DNA from: CAVSMC01 sp963798655
GTDB taxonomy: Bacteria; Pseudomonadota; Gammaproteobacteria; Burkholderiales; Casimicrobiaceae
Assembly (NCBI GenBank): GCA_963798655.1
Contig: CAWCUH010000016.1
Coordinates: forward strand, 124,001-188,000
Length of the DNA stretch: 64,000 nucleotides
Direction: 5' to 3'
Below are positions 8,738-18,620 of this stretch, piece by piece. A program made the position numbers and the translations under genes. Below the pieces are notes generated by a model. It worked only from the letters and a program-made list of their open reading frames with translations, made no database searches and was not told the DNA's origin. Positions within the stretch are counted from its first letter, which is position 1. Every line of letters begins with the position of its first letter.

Positions 8738-9594
8738 TGTTCCCGGCGCCGATCGCCGCGCGAGCGCCGGCCACGCGCATCGCGTACGCAGTCGTCGTGC
8801 TGGCATGCCTCGCCGTATGGCTGCTGCCGCTCGCCGCCGTCGCGCTGACGTCGATCCGCTCGCTCGACGACCTGAACCGCGGCAACTTCTGGGGCTGGCC
8901 GTCGAATGTCGCGCTCGTCGCCAACTACGCGACCGTTCTCGGCGGCTCGAACATGCTGCGCTTCGTCGCGAACAGCTTCATGATCACGGTGCCTGCCGTG
9001 CTGGCGACCGTCGCGCTCGCCTCGATGGCGGGCTTCGCGCTCGCGAAGCATCCGTTCCGCGGCAACCGGCTGCTGCTGATGATGTTCGTCGCCGGCAATC
9101 TCGTGCCGTTCCAGGTGCTGATGATCCCGGTGCGCGACCTGATGATCGCACTCGGCCTCTACGACTCGCGACTCGCGCTGATCCTGTTCCATTCGGCGTT
9201 CCAGACCGGCTTCTGCACGCTGCTCATGCGTAATTTCATCCGCGAGCTGCCGGACACCGTGCTCGACGCGGCGAGGCTCGAGGGCGCCGGCGAGCTCGCC
9301 GTGTTCTTCCGCATCGTGCTGCCGCTGGTGCGGCCAGCGATTGCCGCCGTATCGGTGCTCGTGTTCACGTTCGTCTGGAACGACTACTTCTGGGCACTCG
9401 TTCTCGTGCAGTCGGACGACGTGCGGCCGCTCACCGCCGGGCTGCAGTCGCTGCGCGGCATGTGGCAGACGTCGTGGCAGCTCGTCTGCGCCGGATCGAT
9501 CCTCGCCGCGCTGCCGCCGGTCGCCGTCTTTTTCACGATGCAACGCCAGCTTCTTGCCGGCCTTACGCATCGCGTGCGCCGCCATGACCGCTGA
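8737..9594 (+). CDS. Carbohydrate ABC transporter permease (MalG/UgpE type)
   Basis: A 285-residue partner permease with six hydrophobic segments and the EAA loop DAARLEGAGELAVFFRIVLPL. GTG 8737 overlaps the previous TAG by one base, giving TAGTG. The long open frame upstream is an artefact of high GC. No MalK/UgpC-type ATPase follows, so a shared ATPase must be encoded elsewhere. Its last 11 bases overlap the start of the cyclase-ATPase gene, which suggests coupled expression of a regulator with the transporter. Confidence 0.87.
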   Translation: MFPAPIAARAPATRIAYAVVVLACLAVWLLPLAAVALTSIRSLDDLNRGNFWGWPSNVALVANYATVLGGSNMLRFVANSFMITVPAVLATVALASMAGFALAKHPFRGNRLLLMMFVAGNLVPFQVLMIPVRDLMIALGLYDSRLALILFHSAFQTGFCTLLMRNFIRELPDTVLDAARLEGAGELAVFFRIVLPLVRPAIAAVSVLVFTFVWNDYFWALVLVQSDDVRPLTAGLQSLRGMWQTSWQLVCAGSILAALPPVAVFFTMQRQLLAGLTHRVRRHDR

Positions 9595-12500
9595 GCGAAA
9601 GGCGGGCAGCGGCGCGAACGTCGCGACGTTCCTGTTCACCGACATCGAAGGCTCGACGCAGCTGATCGAGCGTCACGGCGATGCGATTCGAGGAGCCCTC
9701 GCGCGCCACCATGCGATCGTCTCCGCCGCCGTCGCCGCGCACGGAGGCCGCGTGTTCAACGTCGTCGGCGATGCATTCTGCGCGGCGTTCGCCGACGCCG
9801 TCGACGCACTCGAAGCGGCGCTCGCCGCGCAGCGCGGGCTGTTCGCCGAGAGCTGGGGCGACATCGGCGGCGTTCGCATCCGCATTGGTCTGCACACCGG
9901 CGCCGCCGACGTGCGCGACAGCGGGTACGAGCCCTCGCTCGCGCTCGTGCGCGCGCAGCGCGTCATGTCGGCCGGTCACGGCGGGCAGATGCTGCTATCG
10001 GCGGCGTCGGCCGACGCGGTCCGATCGCAATTGCCGCCCGCCACGTCGCTGCGCGATCTCGGCTCGCACAAGCTGCGCGGCCTCGCCGACGCGGAGTCGA
10101 TCTATCAGGCGGTCGCCGCCGACCTGCCGTCGGAGTTCCCGCCGCTTCGGGTCGAGCAGAGCGCGCCGGCGAGCGCCTCTCCGATCGACCGGCTCGTGCG
10201 CGGCCAGCTCGTCGGCCGCTCCGGCGAGCTCGAGCAGCTCGAGCGCTTTTTCGACGACGCGCAGCAGGCGCGCGGTCACCTCGTGCTCCTTTCCGGCGAG
10301 CCCGGCGTCGGCAAGACGCGGCTCGCGCAGGCGCTGATCGCGCATGCGCAGCGAAGCGGCGCGACGGTGCTGCGCGGCGGCTGCTACGAGTACGAGGCGA
10401 CGACGCCGTACCTGCCGTTGGTCGAGGCGTTCCGCGAGTGGGTGCACGCGCAGAGCCCGAGCGAGCTTCGCGCGCTGCTCGGCGCTACCGCGAGCGAGAT
10501 CGCGAAGCTCGCGCCGGAGATCGAGTCGAAGCTCGGCGCGCTTGCGCTGAACGCGCCACTGTCCCCGGGCGAGGAGCGGCTGCGCCTGTTCGACAACGTG
10601 GCGCGCTTCGTCGAGTCTATCGCCGCGCAGCGCGGACTGCTGGTGTTCATCGACGACATCCACTGGGCCGACCACGGCACGCTGTCGCTGCTCAACTACC
10701 TGCTTCGTCACCTTCGCCACAGGCGCGTGCTCTTTGCCGCCGCGTACCGCGAGATCGAGCTCGATCGCGCGCATCCGCTCGCGTCGGTGCTGGTCGACTG
10801 GAACCGCGAGCGGCTTGCGACGCGCATCGCACTCGGCCGCCTGTCGCTGGAGGCGACCGGCGCGCTGCTCGCGGCGCTGTTCGGCCAGCACAGCGTGTCG
10901 CACGAGCTCGTCGCGGCGCTGTTCGCCGAGACCGAAGGCAATCCGTTCTTTGTCGAGGAGGTCGTGAAGTCGCTGATCGAGCAGGGTGCGATCTACCGCG
11001 ACGGCGAGCGCTGGCAGCGCAAGGAAACGCACGAGCTCGCGATTCCGCAGAGCGTTAAGGAAGCGATCGGGCGGCGGCTCACACGGCTCAGCGACGCGGC
11101 GATCGACACGCTGCGAACCGCGGCTGCGCTCGGCAAGGTGTTCGCGTTTCGCGAACTGGCAGCGGCATCCGGCGGCACCGAGGACCCCCTGCTCGACGCG
11201 CTCGACGAGGCGGCGGCCGCGCAGCTCATCCGTGCCAACGCCAGCGGCGATGACTCGTTCGCGTTCACGCACGACAAGATCCGCGAGGTGCTCTACGAGG
11301 AGGTGAACCCGATCCGTCGGCGCAGGATGCACCAGCGGATCGGCGAGGCGCTGGAGAAGATCGACCGCGCGGCCGACGACCGCGCGCAGGAGCTCGCGTA
11401 TCACTTCACGCAGTCGGGCGACCTCGCGCGCTCGTTCGCGTACTCGCGCCGCGCGGCACGCAACGCCGGGCGCGTGTTCGCGCACGACGAGGCGCTCAAG
11501 TTCCTCGAGCATGCGCGCGAGGCCGCCGAGGCGTTGCACCGCGCCGAGGACACGGCGGCGGTCGACGAAGCGATCGGCGATATCCACGTCGCGCGCGGCG
11601 TCGTTCCGGCCGCCGTGGACAGCTACGAGCGTGCGCTCGCGGCGTCGACGTCGCGCGAGGCGCGCGCGGCGCTCAAAGTCAAGGTCGGCAACGCGTATGT
11701 GCCAATCGGCGATCCGCGCGGGCTCGTTGCGCTCGAGCAGGCGCTCGTCGAGCTCGATCCGCAAACGCAACCGAGCGCGCTTGCTCTCGCCACCGCGCTC
11801 GTGGGCCGCTATTACCATTACCGTTCCGAGGAGGCGAAGGCGATCGACTTTCTCGATCGCGCGCGCCTGCTCGCCGAGCCGCTCGACGATGCCGCCGTGC
11901 TCGCCGACGTCTACACGTACCTGGCCGGCGCGTATCAGCATACGACCGAGTACGACGAGAGCAATCGATGGGCGCGCGCGTCGATCGCACTCGGCGAGCG
12001 AAAAGACTATCCGGCCGCCGTCGCCATGGGCAACGAGTTCCTCGCGGAGAATGCCGCCGGACGCGGGCATTGGGACGACGCGCTCGCGTACGCCGCGCGC
12101 GACGCGGAGCAGGGACGCAAGGTCGGCGCGCAGGCGCGCGTCGCCTGGGCGGCGTTCGCAAGCGTGCAGGCGCTGCACGGCCAGGGCCGACTCGCCGAAG
12201 CGCTGTCCACCGCCCTCGACGGCATCAAGCTGTGCGAGCAGATCGGCGAAGCGCGCCTTGCGGCCTGGTTCGAACCGGCGGCCGCGTTGATTGCCGGTGA
12301 TCTCGGCGATGACGCCGCGGCTCGCACGTATGCCGAGCACGGACTCGCCCGCGCGCGGCAGGTCGATCAACTGGTGCTCACCGTGTGGGCGCTGTACGCG
12401 GCGGCGCAGGCCGCGCGCATGCGTGGCGACGCACCGGAAGCGCTCGAAAGTTTCGACGCATTGCTCTCGGCCGTGCGCGGCAGCGAGAACCGCGTGGCGC

Positions 12501-12970
12501 GGCTTCTGACGTTCGGCGAGGTCGCCGACGCCCTCGCCGGCGCCGGACGGCTCGACGAGGCGAGCGCGATCGTCGACGAGGCATTGACGCTCGCGCGCTT
12601 CGCCGGTGCGCCGCATCGGCATGCGGTCGCGCTGCGCGCGCAGGCGTGCATTTTCGCGGCACGCGGAGACAACGACGGCGCCAAGCACTCGCTCGACGAA
12701 GCGATCGCGACGTTCGAGCGCTGCGGCAGCCGGATGGATCTCGCTCGGGCACGGCTGCGCCGTGCGGCGGTGCGCCTCGCGCGCGGTGACCCGACGGTGC
12801 GCGTATCGATGCGGCGTCGGCGCACGCGGCGTTCGAAGCGATCGGCGCCCGTCACGATGCCGCGCGAGCCGAGGCGGCGCTGCGCGGTTGAACGCGCCTC
12901 ACGCGCGGTTCGATTCTGCGCGGGCGGCGATTCTGCTAGATTGTCGGGTTCGAGGTTCTCGCCGCAATGA
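9584..12970 (+). CDS. Class III adenylate/guanylate cyclase domain fused to AAA/STAND ATPase and TPR array (3'-end frameshift)
   Basis: About 1,100 residues. A class III nucleotide cyclase domain (about 10-170) keeps both metal-binding Asp residues: FLFTDIEGS near 20 and VVGDAF near 61. A linker leads to an ATPase module with Walker A GEPGVGKT (about 239-246) and Walker B LLVFIDDIHWAD (about 350-361). The C-terminal half is TPR-like helical repeats. The family couples a signal-regulated ATPase to nucleotide cyclase or transcription control. As read, the frame runs to 12970, but from about 12790 it turns Arg-rich. One missing C in CCC 12790-12792 would restore an Ala-rich helical end stopping at TGA 12889-12891. 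The start ATG 9584 overlaps the permease gene by 11 bases. Confidence 0.82.
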   Translation: MTAERKAGSGANVATFLFTDIEGSTQLIERHGDAIRGALARHHAIVSAAVAAHGGRVFNVVGDAFCAAFADAVDALEAALAAQRGLFAESWGDIGGVRIRIGLHTGAADVRDSGYEPSLALVRAQRVMSAGHGGQMLLSAASADAVRSQLPPATSLRDLGSHKLRGLADAESIYQAVAADLPSEFPPLRVEQSAPASASPIDRLVRGQLVGRSGELEQLERFFDDAQQARGHLVLLSGEPGVGKTRLAQALIAHAQRSGATVLRGGCYEYEATTPYLPLVEAFREWVHAQSPSELRALLGATASEIAKLAPEIESKLGALALNAPLSPGEERLRLFDNVARFVESIAAQRGLLVFIDDIHWADHGTLSLLNYLLRHLRHRRVLFAAAYREIELDRAHPLASVLVDWNRERLATRIALGRLSLEATGALLAALFGQHSVSHELVAALFAETEGNPFFVEEVVKSLIEQGAIYRDGERWQRKETHELAIPQSVKEAIGRRLTRLSDAAIDTLRTAAALGKVFAFRELAAASGGTEDPLLDALDEAAAAQLIRANASGDDSFAFTHDKIREVLYEEVNPIRRRRMHQRIGEALEKIDRAADDRAQELAYHFTQSGDLARSFAYSRRAARNAGRVFAHDEALKFLEHAREAAEALHRAEDTAAVDEAIGDIHVARGVVPAAVDSYERALAASTSREARAALKVKVGNAYVPIGDPRGLVALEQALVELDPQTQPSALALATALVGRYYHYRSEEAKAIDFLDRARLLAEPLDDAAVLADVYTYLAGAYQHTTEYDESNRWARASIALGERKDYPAAVAMGNEFLAENAAGRGHWDDALAYAARDAEQGRKVGAQARVAWAAFASVQALHGQGRLAEALSTALDGIKLCEQIGEARLAAWFEPAAALIAGDLGDDAAARTYAEHGLARARQVDQLVLTVWALYAAAQAARMRGDAPEALESFDALLSAVRGSENRVARLLTFGEVADALAGAGRLDEASAIVDEALTLARFAGAPHRHAVALRAQACIFAARGDNDGAKHSLDEAIATFERCGSRMDLARARLRRAAVRLARGDPTVRVSMRRRRTRRSKRSAPVTMPREPRRRCAVERASRAVRFCAGGDSARLSGSRFSPQ

Positions 12971-14421
12971 AAGACAGTACCCACGCAACGGTCGCCACCG
13001 AGTCGGTGCGAGAGCGCGTCGCCGCGATCGTCGCGCGCGCCCGCGCCGCCCAGCGCGTGTACGACGCGTACACGCAGGCGCAGGTCGACGACGTCGTCGT
13101 CGCATGCGGCTGGGCGATCGTCGAGCCGTCGCGCAACCGCGCGCTCGCCGAGCTCGCCGTGCGCGACACCGGCCTCGGCAACGTCGCCGACAAGGTCGCG
13201 AAGAACCACCGCAAGACCCTCGGCTTGCTGCGCGACCTCAAAGGTGCGAAGTCGGTCGGCGTCATCGGCGAGGATCGCGCGCGCGGGCTGATCGAGATCG
13301 CGCGCGCCGCCGGCGTCGTCGCGGCGATCACGCCGTCGACAAACCCGGGCGCGACGCCGGCGAACAACATCATCAACGCACTCAAGGGGCGCAATGCGAT
13401 CGTCGTCGCGCCGTCGCCGAAAGGCTATTCGACGGCTGCGCTGCTGGCGCGCTTCATTCACGACGAGCTCGAGAACGTCGGTGCACCGCGCGACCTCGTC
13501 CAGCTGATGCCCGCACCCGCAACGAAGGAGGCGACGTTCGAGCTGATGCGCGCCGCGGACCTCGTCGTCGCAACCGGATCGAAGGCGAACGTGCGCGCCG
13601 CCTACGAGAGCGGGACGCCGGCGCTCGGCGTCGGCGCCGGGAACGTGGCATCGATCGTCGATGCATCGGCCGACGTCAGCGAGGCGGCCGCGAAGATCGC
13701 GCGCTCGAAGACGTTCGACAACGCGACCTCGTGCTCGTCGGAGAACAGCGTCGTCGTCGTCGACGCGGTCTACGCGGCAACGCTCGACGCGCTGCGCGCG
13801 GTCGGCGGCGTGATGCTCGACGCCGCTGACAAGGCGCGGTTGCAGCGTGCGATGTGGCAATCGGGACGCCTTTCCGATGCAATCACCGCGCGCGACGCGC
13901 CGACGATCGCGCGCATCGCAGCGCTCGAGCATCCCGGCGCTCGCCGGGCGACGTTCCTGATGGTCGAGGAGGATGGCTTCGGCGCCGATCATCCGTTTTC
14001 CGGTGAAAAGCTCTCGCCGGTGCTCGCGCTCTACCGCGCACGCGACTTCGCGCACGCCTGCGAAATCGTCGAGTCGGTCTATGCGTACCAGGGCGCCGGC
14101 CATTCGGTCGGCGTACATACGCGCAACGACGCGCAGCCGCTCGCGCTCGGGCTGCGGTTGCCGGTGGCCCGCGTCATCGTCAACCAGGCGCACTGCATCG
14201 CAACCGGCGGCAGCTTCGACAACGGCCTGCCGTTCTCGCTGTCGATGGGCTGCGGCACGTGGGGCGGCAACAGCTTTTCGGACAACTTGAATTACCGTCA
14301 CTTCCTCAACATCACGCGCATTTCGGCGCCCACGCCGGAGCGCGTGCCGACCGACGACGAGATCTTCGGCGGCTATTTCGAACGACACGGACGCCACAGG
14401 AGAAACGATGGGCAAGACTGA
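12967..14421 (+). CDS. sauS: Sulfoacetaldehyde dehydrogenase (acylating)
   Basis: A 484-residue CoA-acylating aldehyde dehydrogenase. The family signature includes the NPGATPANN cofactor segment and catalytic Cys in TSCSSENS (about 256). Its overlap by 14 bases with xsc makes sulfoacetaldehyde the most likely substrate. SauS interconverts sulfoacetyl-CoA and sulfoacetaldehyde in sulfoacetate use. It resembles acylating acetaldehyde/succinate-semialdehyde dehydrogenases closely, so the assignment depends on context. No sulfoacetate-CoA ligase or transporter gene is adjacent. Confidence 0.8.
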   Translation: MKDSTHATVATESVRERVAAIVARARAAQRVYDAYTQAQVDDVVVACGWAIVEPSRNRALAELAVRDTGLGNVADKVAKNHRKTLGLLRDLKGAKSVGVIGEDRARGLIEIARAAGVVAAITPSTNPGATPANNIINALKGRNAIVVAPSPKGYSTAALLARFIHDELENVGAPRDLVQLMPAPATKEATFELMRAADLVVATGSKANVRAAYESGTPALGVGAGNVASIVDASADVSEAAAKIARSKTFDNATSCSSENSVVVVDAVYAATLDALRAVGGVMLDAADKARLQRAMWQSGRLSDAITARDAPTIARIAALEHPGARRATFLMVEEDGFGADHPFSGEKLSPVLALYRARDFAHACEIVESVYAYQGAGHSVGVHTRNDAQPLALGLRLPVARVIVNQAHCIATGGSFDNGLPFSLSMGCGTWGGNSFSDNLNYRHFLNITRISAPTPERVPTDDEIFGGYFERHGRHRRNDGQD

Positions 14422-16198
14422 GACGGCAGTGCATCCGCAGCGCACGACCGGCGTCACGCGAATGACGGCGTCGGAGGCATTCGTCGAAACGCTGGTCGCG
14501 CAAGGCGTCACCGACGTGTTCGGCATCGTCGGCTCCGCGTACATGGACGCGCTCGATCTCTTCCCTGCCGCCGGCATACGCTTCATCGCAACCGTGCACG
14601 AGCAGGGCGCCGGCCACATGGCCGACGGCTACGCGCGCGTATCGGGACGCGCCGGTGCGTGCATCGCGCAGAACGGTCCCGGCGTCACCAACTTCGTCAC
14701 GTCGACGGCGGCCGCGTACTGGGCGCACACGCCGGTCGTCGTCATCACGCCGGAAACCGGCAGCGGCACGATGGGCCTCGGCGGCTTCCAGGAGACCGAG
14801 CAGCTGCCGATCTTCTCCAAGGTCACCAAGTATCAGGGCCACGTGAACAATCCGCGGCGGATGGCGGAGATCACGAGCCGCGCGTTCGACCGCGCACGGC
14901 TCAACATGGCACCGTCGCAGCTCAACATTCCGCGCGACTATTTCTACGGCGAGTTCGACTACGAGATACCGCAGCCGATTGCGGTCGAGCGCGGCATGCC
15001 GGGCGAGCGCTCGCTCGCCGAAGCCGGCGAGCTGCTCGCCGCGGCGCGTTTTCCGGTGATCGTGTCGGGCGGCGGCGTCGTCGCGAGCGACGGCATCGCG
15101 GCCTGCGTTGCGCTCGCCGAGCTGCTTGCCGCGCCGGTCGTCGCGAGCTACCTGCACAACGACGCGTTCCCGGCGAGCCATCCGCTCGCCTGCGGCCCGC
15201 TCGGCTATCAGGGCTCGAAGGCGGCGATGAAGCTGATCGCCAAGGCCGATGTCGTGCTCGCACTGGGCAGCCGGCTCGGTCCGTTCGGCACGTTGCCGCA
15301 ACACGGGCTCGATTACTGGCCGAAGGACGCGAAAATCATCCAGGTCGACGCCGACCCCCAGATGCTCGGTCTGGTGAAGAAGATTTCCGTCGGGCTGTGC
15401 GGCGATGCGAGGAGCACCGCCGAAGCGCTCGTCGCGCGATTGAAAGGCCGCACGCTCGAAGGCGCGAAGACGCGCGACGCGCGGCTCGCCGACATTCGCG
15501 GCGAGAAAGCCGCCTGGGAGGAGGAGCTCGGCAAGTGGACGCACGAGCGCGACAAGTACAGCGTGGACGTGGCCGCCGAAGGCGGGCAGATGCATCCGCG
15601 CGAGATGCTGCGCGAGCTCGAGTGCGCGATGCCGGCCGATGCGATGGTGTCGACCGACATCGGAAACATCTGCTCGGTGTCGAACAGCTACCTGCGCTTC
15701 GAGCGGCCGCGCAGCTTCTTCGCGGCGATGAGCTTCGGCAATTGCGGCTATGCGTTCCCGACGATCATCGGCGCGAAGGTCGGCGCGCCTGACCGGCCCG
15801 CGATCGCATACGTCGGCGACGGCGCGTGGGGCATGAGCTTCGGCGAGATCCTCACGTGCGTGCGGGAGAAGATCCCCGTCACCGCCGTCGTGTTCAACAA
15901 CCGGCAGTGGGGCGCCGAGAAGAAGAACCAGGTCGACTTCTACAGCAACCGCTTTGTCGGCACCGACCTCGAGAACCCGAGCTTCGCCGCGATCGCGCGC
16001 GCGATGGGCGCCGAAGGCCGCGTCGTCGACCGCTTGTCCGACGTCGGCACGGCGCTGCGCGACGCATGCGCGGCGCAGCGCGACGGCAAGACGACGATCC
16101 TCGAGATGATGGTGACGCGCGAGCTCGGCGACCCGTTCCGCCGCGACGCGCTGTCGAAGCCGGTGCGCTTGCTCGACAAGTACAAGCGGTACGTCTAG
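14408..16198 (+). CDS. xsc: Sulfoacetaldehyde acetyltransferase
   Basis: A 596-residue thiamine-diphosphate enzyme that converts sulfoacetaldehyde and phosphate to acetyl phosphate and sulfite. Visible are the N-terminal ThDP glutamate in TVHEQGAGHMADG (about 62-74), the central DHS-like domain, and the C-terminal ThDP/Mg motif GDGAWGMSFGE ending in VFNNRQWG (about 470-500). The Xsc-typical GSGTMGLGGFQETEQLPIF stretch separates it from acetolactate synthase. Start ATG 14408 is supported by AGGAG six bases upstream; a second ATG at 14462 is possible. The usual downstream pta is absent. Confidence 0.9.
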   Translation: MGKTETAVHPQRTTGVTRMTASEAFVETLVAQGVTDVFGIVGSAYMDALDLFPAAGIRFIATVHEQGAGHMADGYARVSGRAGACIAQNGPGVTNFVTSTAAAYWAHTPVVVITPETGSGTMGLGGFQETEQLPIFSKVTKYQGHVNNPRRMAEITSRAFDRARLNMAPSQLNIPRDYFYGEFDYEIPQPIAVERGMPGERSLAEAGELLAAARFPVIVSGGGVVASDGIAACVALAELLAAPVVASYLHNDAFPASHPLACGPLGYQGSKAAMKLIAKADVVLALGSRLGPFGTLPQHGLDYWPKDAKIIQVDADPQMLGLVKKISVGLCGDARSTAEALVARLKGRTLEGAKTRDARLADIRGEKAAWEEELGKWTHERDKYSVDVAAEGGQMHPREMLRELECAMPADAMVSTDIGNICSVSNSYLRFERPRSFFAAMSFGNCGYAFPTIIGAKVGAPDRPAIAYVGDGAWGMSFGEILTCVREKIPVTAVVFNNRQWGAEKKNQVDFYSNRFVGTDLENPSFAAIARAMGAEGRVVDRLSDVGTALRDACAAQRDGKTTILEMMVTRELGDPFRRDALSKPVRLLDKYKRYV

Positions 16199-16210
16199 GC
16201 GCGGAAAGCC

Positions 16211-18620
16211 CTATGGGAAATGGATCGTCCACGGCACTGCGTTTGTTGCAGGGATCGTCGTCAACCCGGCCGACGTACAGATCGCTCGCGTGTCGCCACC
16301 GCTGCACACGGCGTAGCCGTACGGAGAGCCCTGGAACATGTGCACGGCGTAATCGCCTGTAAGGCCGCGATACCGGCTGACGTGCCGCGTGCGATCATAG
16401 ACGCCGGTGCCGGGTGAGTAGAACTCGGCGATCGGCAAATTGACGCTGTACGGAGATCCGAAACTGCAGCAACCCGGCGCCGTGAAATCGATCGCGAGCG
16501 CTTCGGTGCTGGCGCTGCCCATGTCGGTGAGAAAGGCCAGCTGAGCGTAGCCGCGGACGGGCAGGTTCACGAGTGTCGCGAGCGGGTGCTCCACCGAGCC
16601 GAATGGCGAGGTTGCCGATCGTCTGCGTCGGCGGGTCGATGGCGCGCGCCGCAAACGTGTCGGTGGCGGCACTGTAGGAGTAATCGAGGTCGTTTTCGAA
16701 GGACACGTAATTCACTTCGGAAACGTTCTTCGTCGCGACCGCAAGCGCATCGGTCTCGTTGCCCAACCTTCCGCGAAAAACGACCTGCAGCTCGACGTCG
16801 CTGGCGTTGATCGGGATGGGGCTCGCAAACGTAAAGCCGATCTCGGCTTCCGCGCCTGTCGCGAGCTGGCCTGCGGGCAGCGTCGCGACGTCGACCTTGT
16901 CGGAAACCAAGATCTCCTCGTACAAACTACGCGTATTCCAACCGCCGAAATTCGGACCCCCGGGGTCGCCCGACAAGTCTGATCGATAGCTCGTGTTGCG
17001 GTGGAACTTGACGACCGCGACGAAGAAGCCGTTGGACAGGCTTTCGGCGGTCGTCGCGTTCTTCACTTTCAGCCGGACACTTCGAAAGCCGCAGGTGTCA
17101 GGACAAATCGGCGTCGCGTTGTCCACGATCGCGTACACACCGGCGCTCGGGACGCTGATTTCAAGCTGTCCGCGGAAGAAGTAGTCGAGGAAGCCCGCCG
17201 AGTAGGCGACGGCGCGCGGGATGAGCAGCCGGGCCTGGTCGTCGTAGTTGTAATGGTTCAGCGTGTATTGGCGCTGCCCGAGCGGCTGCATGAACTGGTC
17301 AAAGGCACCGAGCGAGCTAAGCGCAACGGCCGGGTCGGATTGAGCGGGATTCGAGTAATCGTGCACGACGCCCTGCAACAGGGCGAGCGCGCCCGATACA
17401 GGGCGGCCGGCAGCGTTGACGACGCTGCCATCGGCCAGGACGCGCGGAATCAACGCGCTCGCGGCCGGTGCGGGGAAACCGCTATTGCCGACATTCGTGC
17501 CCGCTGTGAAAAATCCCTGATTCGAATAGTTGGCGAGGCCCGTTCCGGTGACACTGAAGCCGCCGGTGGCCGTCGCGAAGAAGTCCCGGTAACGGTCGAA
17601 TTGCGGAAGCGGGTAAGTCCCGTACGACAGGTCGCTCACCGCGATATTGGTGTCGACGTCGTTGAGCTGAACCGAGAGAAAGAACCGCTCACGCAGGCGA
17701 AAGCTCGAGCTGCCGGTCGCCCGAGCATCGACGTACTTTTCGTAGTAGCTGGCATGACCCAGCGTGCATCCTAGCCCGGCACTACAGCCCAAGCCGGCGT
17801 GGATGTCGTTGCGGGTGTGCTGCGGCTGCGCCATGTCCTGCAGCAGATGGAGGACGTCGCCCAGTGCGCGAAACGTCGTGGCCCAGTAAGCGACCCGCAG
17901 TTCCTCGCGGTATCGCTCTTCGGCCCCGGGCGAACCGACGACGGCGAAGTTCGGTGGAAACGGCAGGTCGGACAATGTGCCGGACGCATCGATCTGCTTC
18001 AGAGTCAGCGCGCGCCACATCGCTTCGCGCGCCGACAGGATGTTGAAGTGGTTGTTGGAGCCGAATGTATCGGTCAGTCCCCAGTCGGGCGCGCTGAAGC
18101 CCGCTGCCAAAGCGCTGTTCAGGCCGCGGTCGTTGTAAGGATCGAAGAAATGGTTCCGGACGCGGATGAACGGCCCGTTCGGCTCGTCTTGGGGGTTGTT
18201 TTCAAGAGCGCCCGCGTCGAAGGGCACGTCGTCTTCGCGGATTGCGCCGAGCATGAGCCAGCCGGGAAGCGATTCGACGGCCGGCCGTATCGAAGGACTG
18301 CGCCTGTTTGTGCGGCGCATCTTGTCCGCCGAAAAGTCGGGGGCGTCGCGGGGCGCCGCATCACGCACGACCTGCCCCTGGGAAGATAGATCTATGTACC
18401 TTGACCCCAGCGAAAGAACCTGTCCACTCCGAATACCAATGCGCGTCAGCAGGTCAGAAGTTTGCGGATTGAGCATCGAGCGAACATATGCCTCTCGGGT
18501 CACCGCCGCGTGGCTGGCCTGCTCGTAAGGCCATGCAGGAAGCGGCATGGCACAGATCAAGCACGCCACGGCGACCGCGAGGCAACCCGAATAAAGATGT
18601 GTTGTTCGTCTGGTTGGCAT
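16211..18620 (-). CDS. Exported zinc-dependent phospholipase C / P1-nuclease-like protein (frameshifted)
   Basis: About 800 residues once one frameshift is corrected. A signal peptide (1-29) ends in PLPA, so cleavage would expose Trp30, with His37 eight residues in. Downstream come RNHFFDP (about 155) and a GDVLHLLQDMAQPQHTRND helix (about 250). Those match the zinc-ligand logic of bacterial PLC and S1/P1 nucleases, where the N-terminal Trp binds zinc. The C-terminal half is beta-rich and unrecognised. An extra base at CC 16599-16600 shifts the frame; the tail continues to the stop at 16211. ATG 18620 overlaps the previous stop as TGATG. Last gene of a four-gene secreted operon. Confidence 0.68.

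Noticed and set aside
9995..12688. Nearly 900-codon minus-strand frame under the cyclase-ATPase gene
   Set aside because: No recognisable domain, rich in Arg, Glu and Leu; the opposite strand carries Walker motifs and a cyclase domain.
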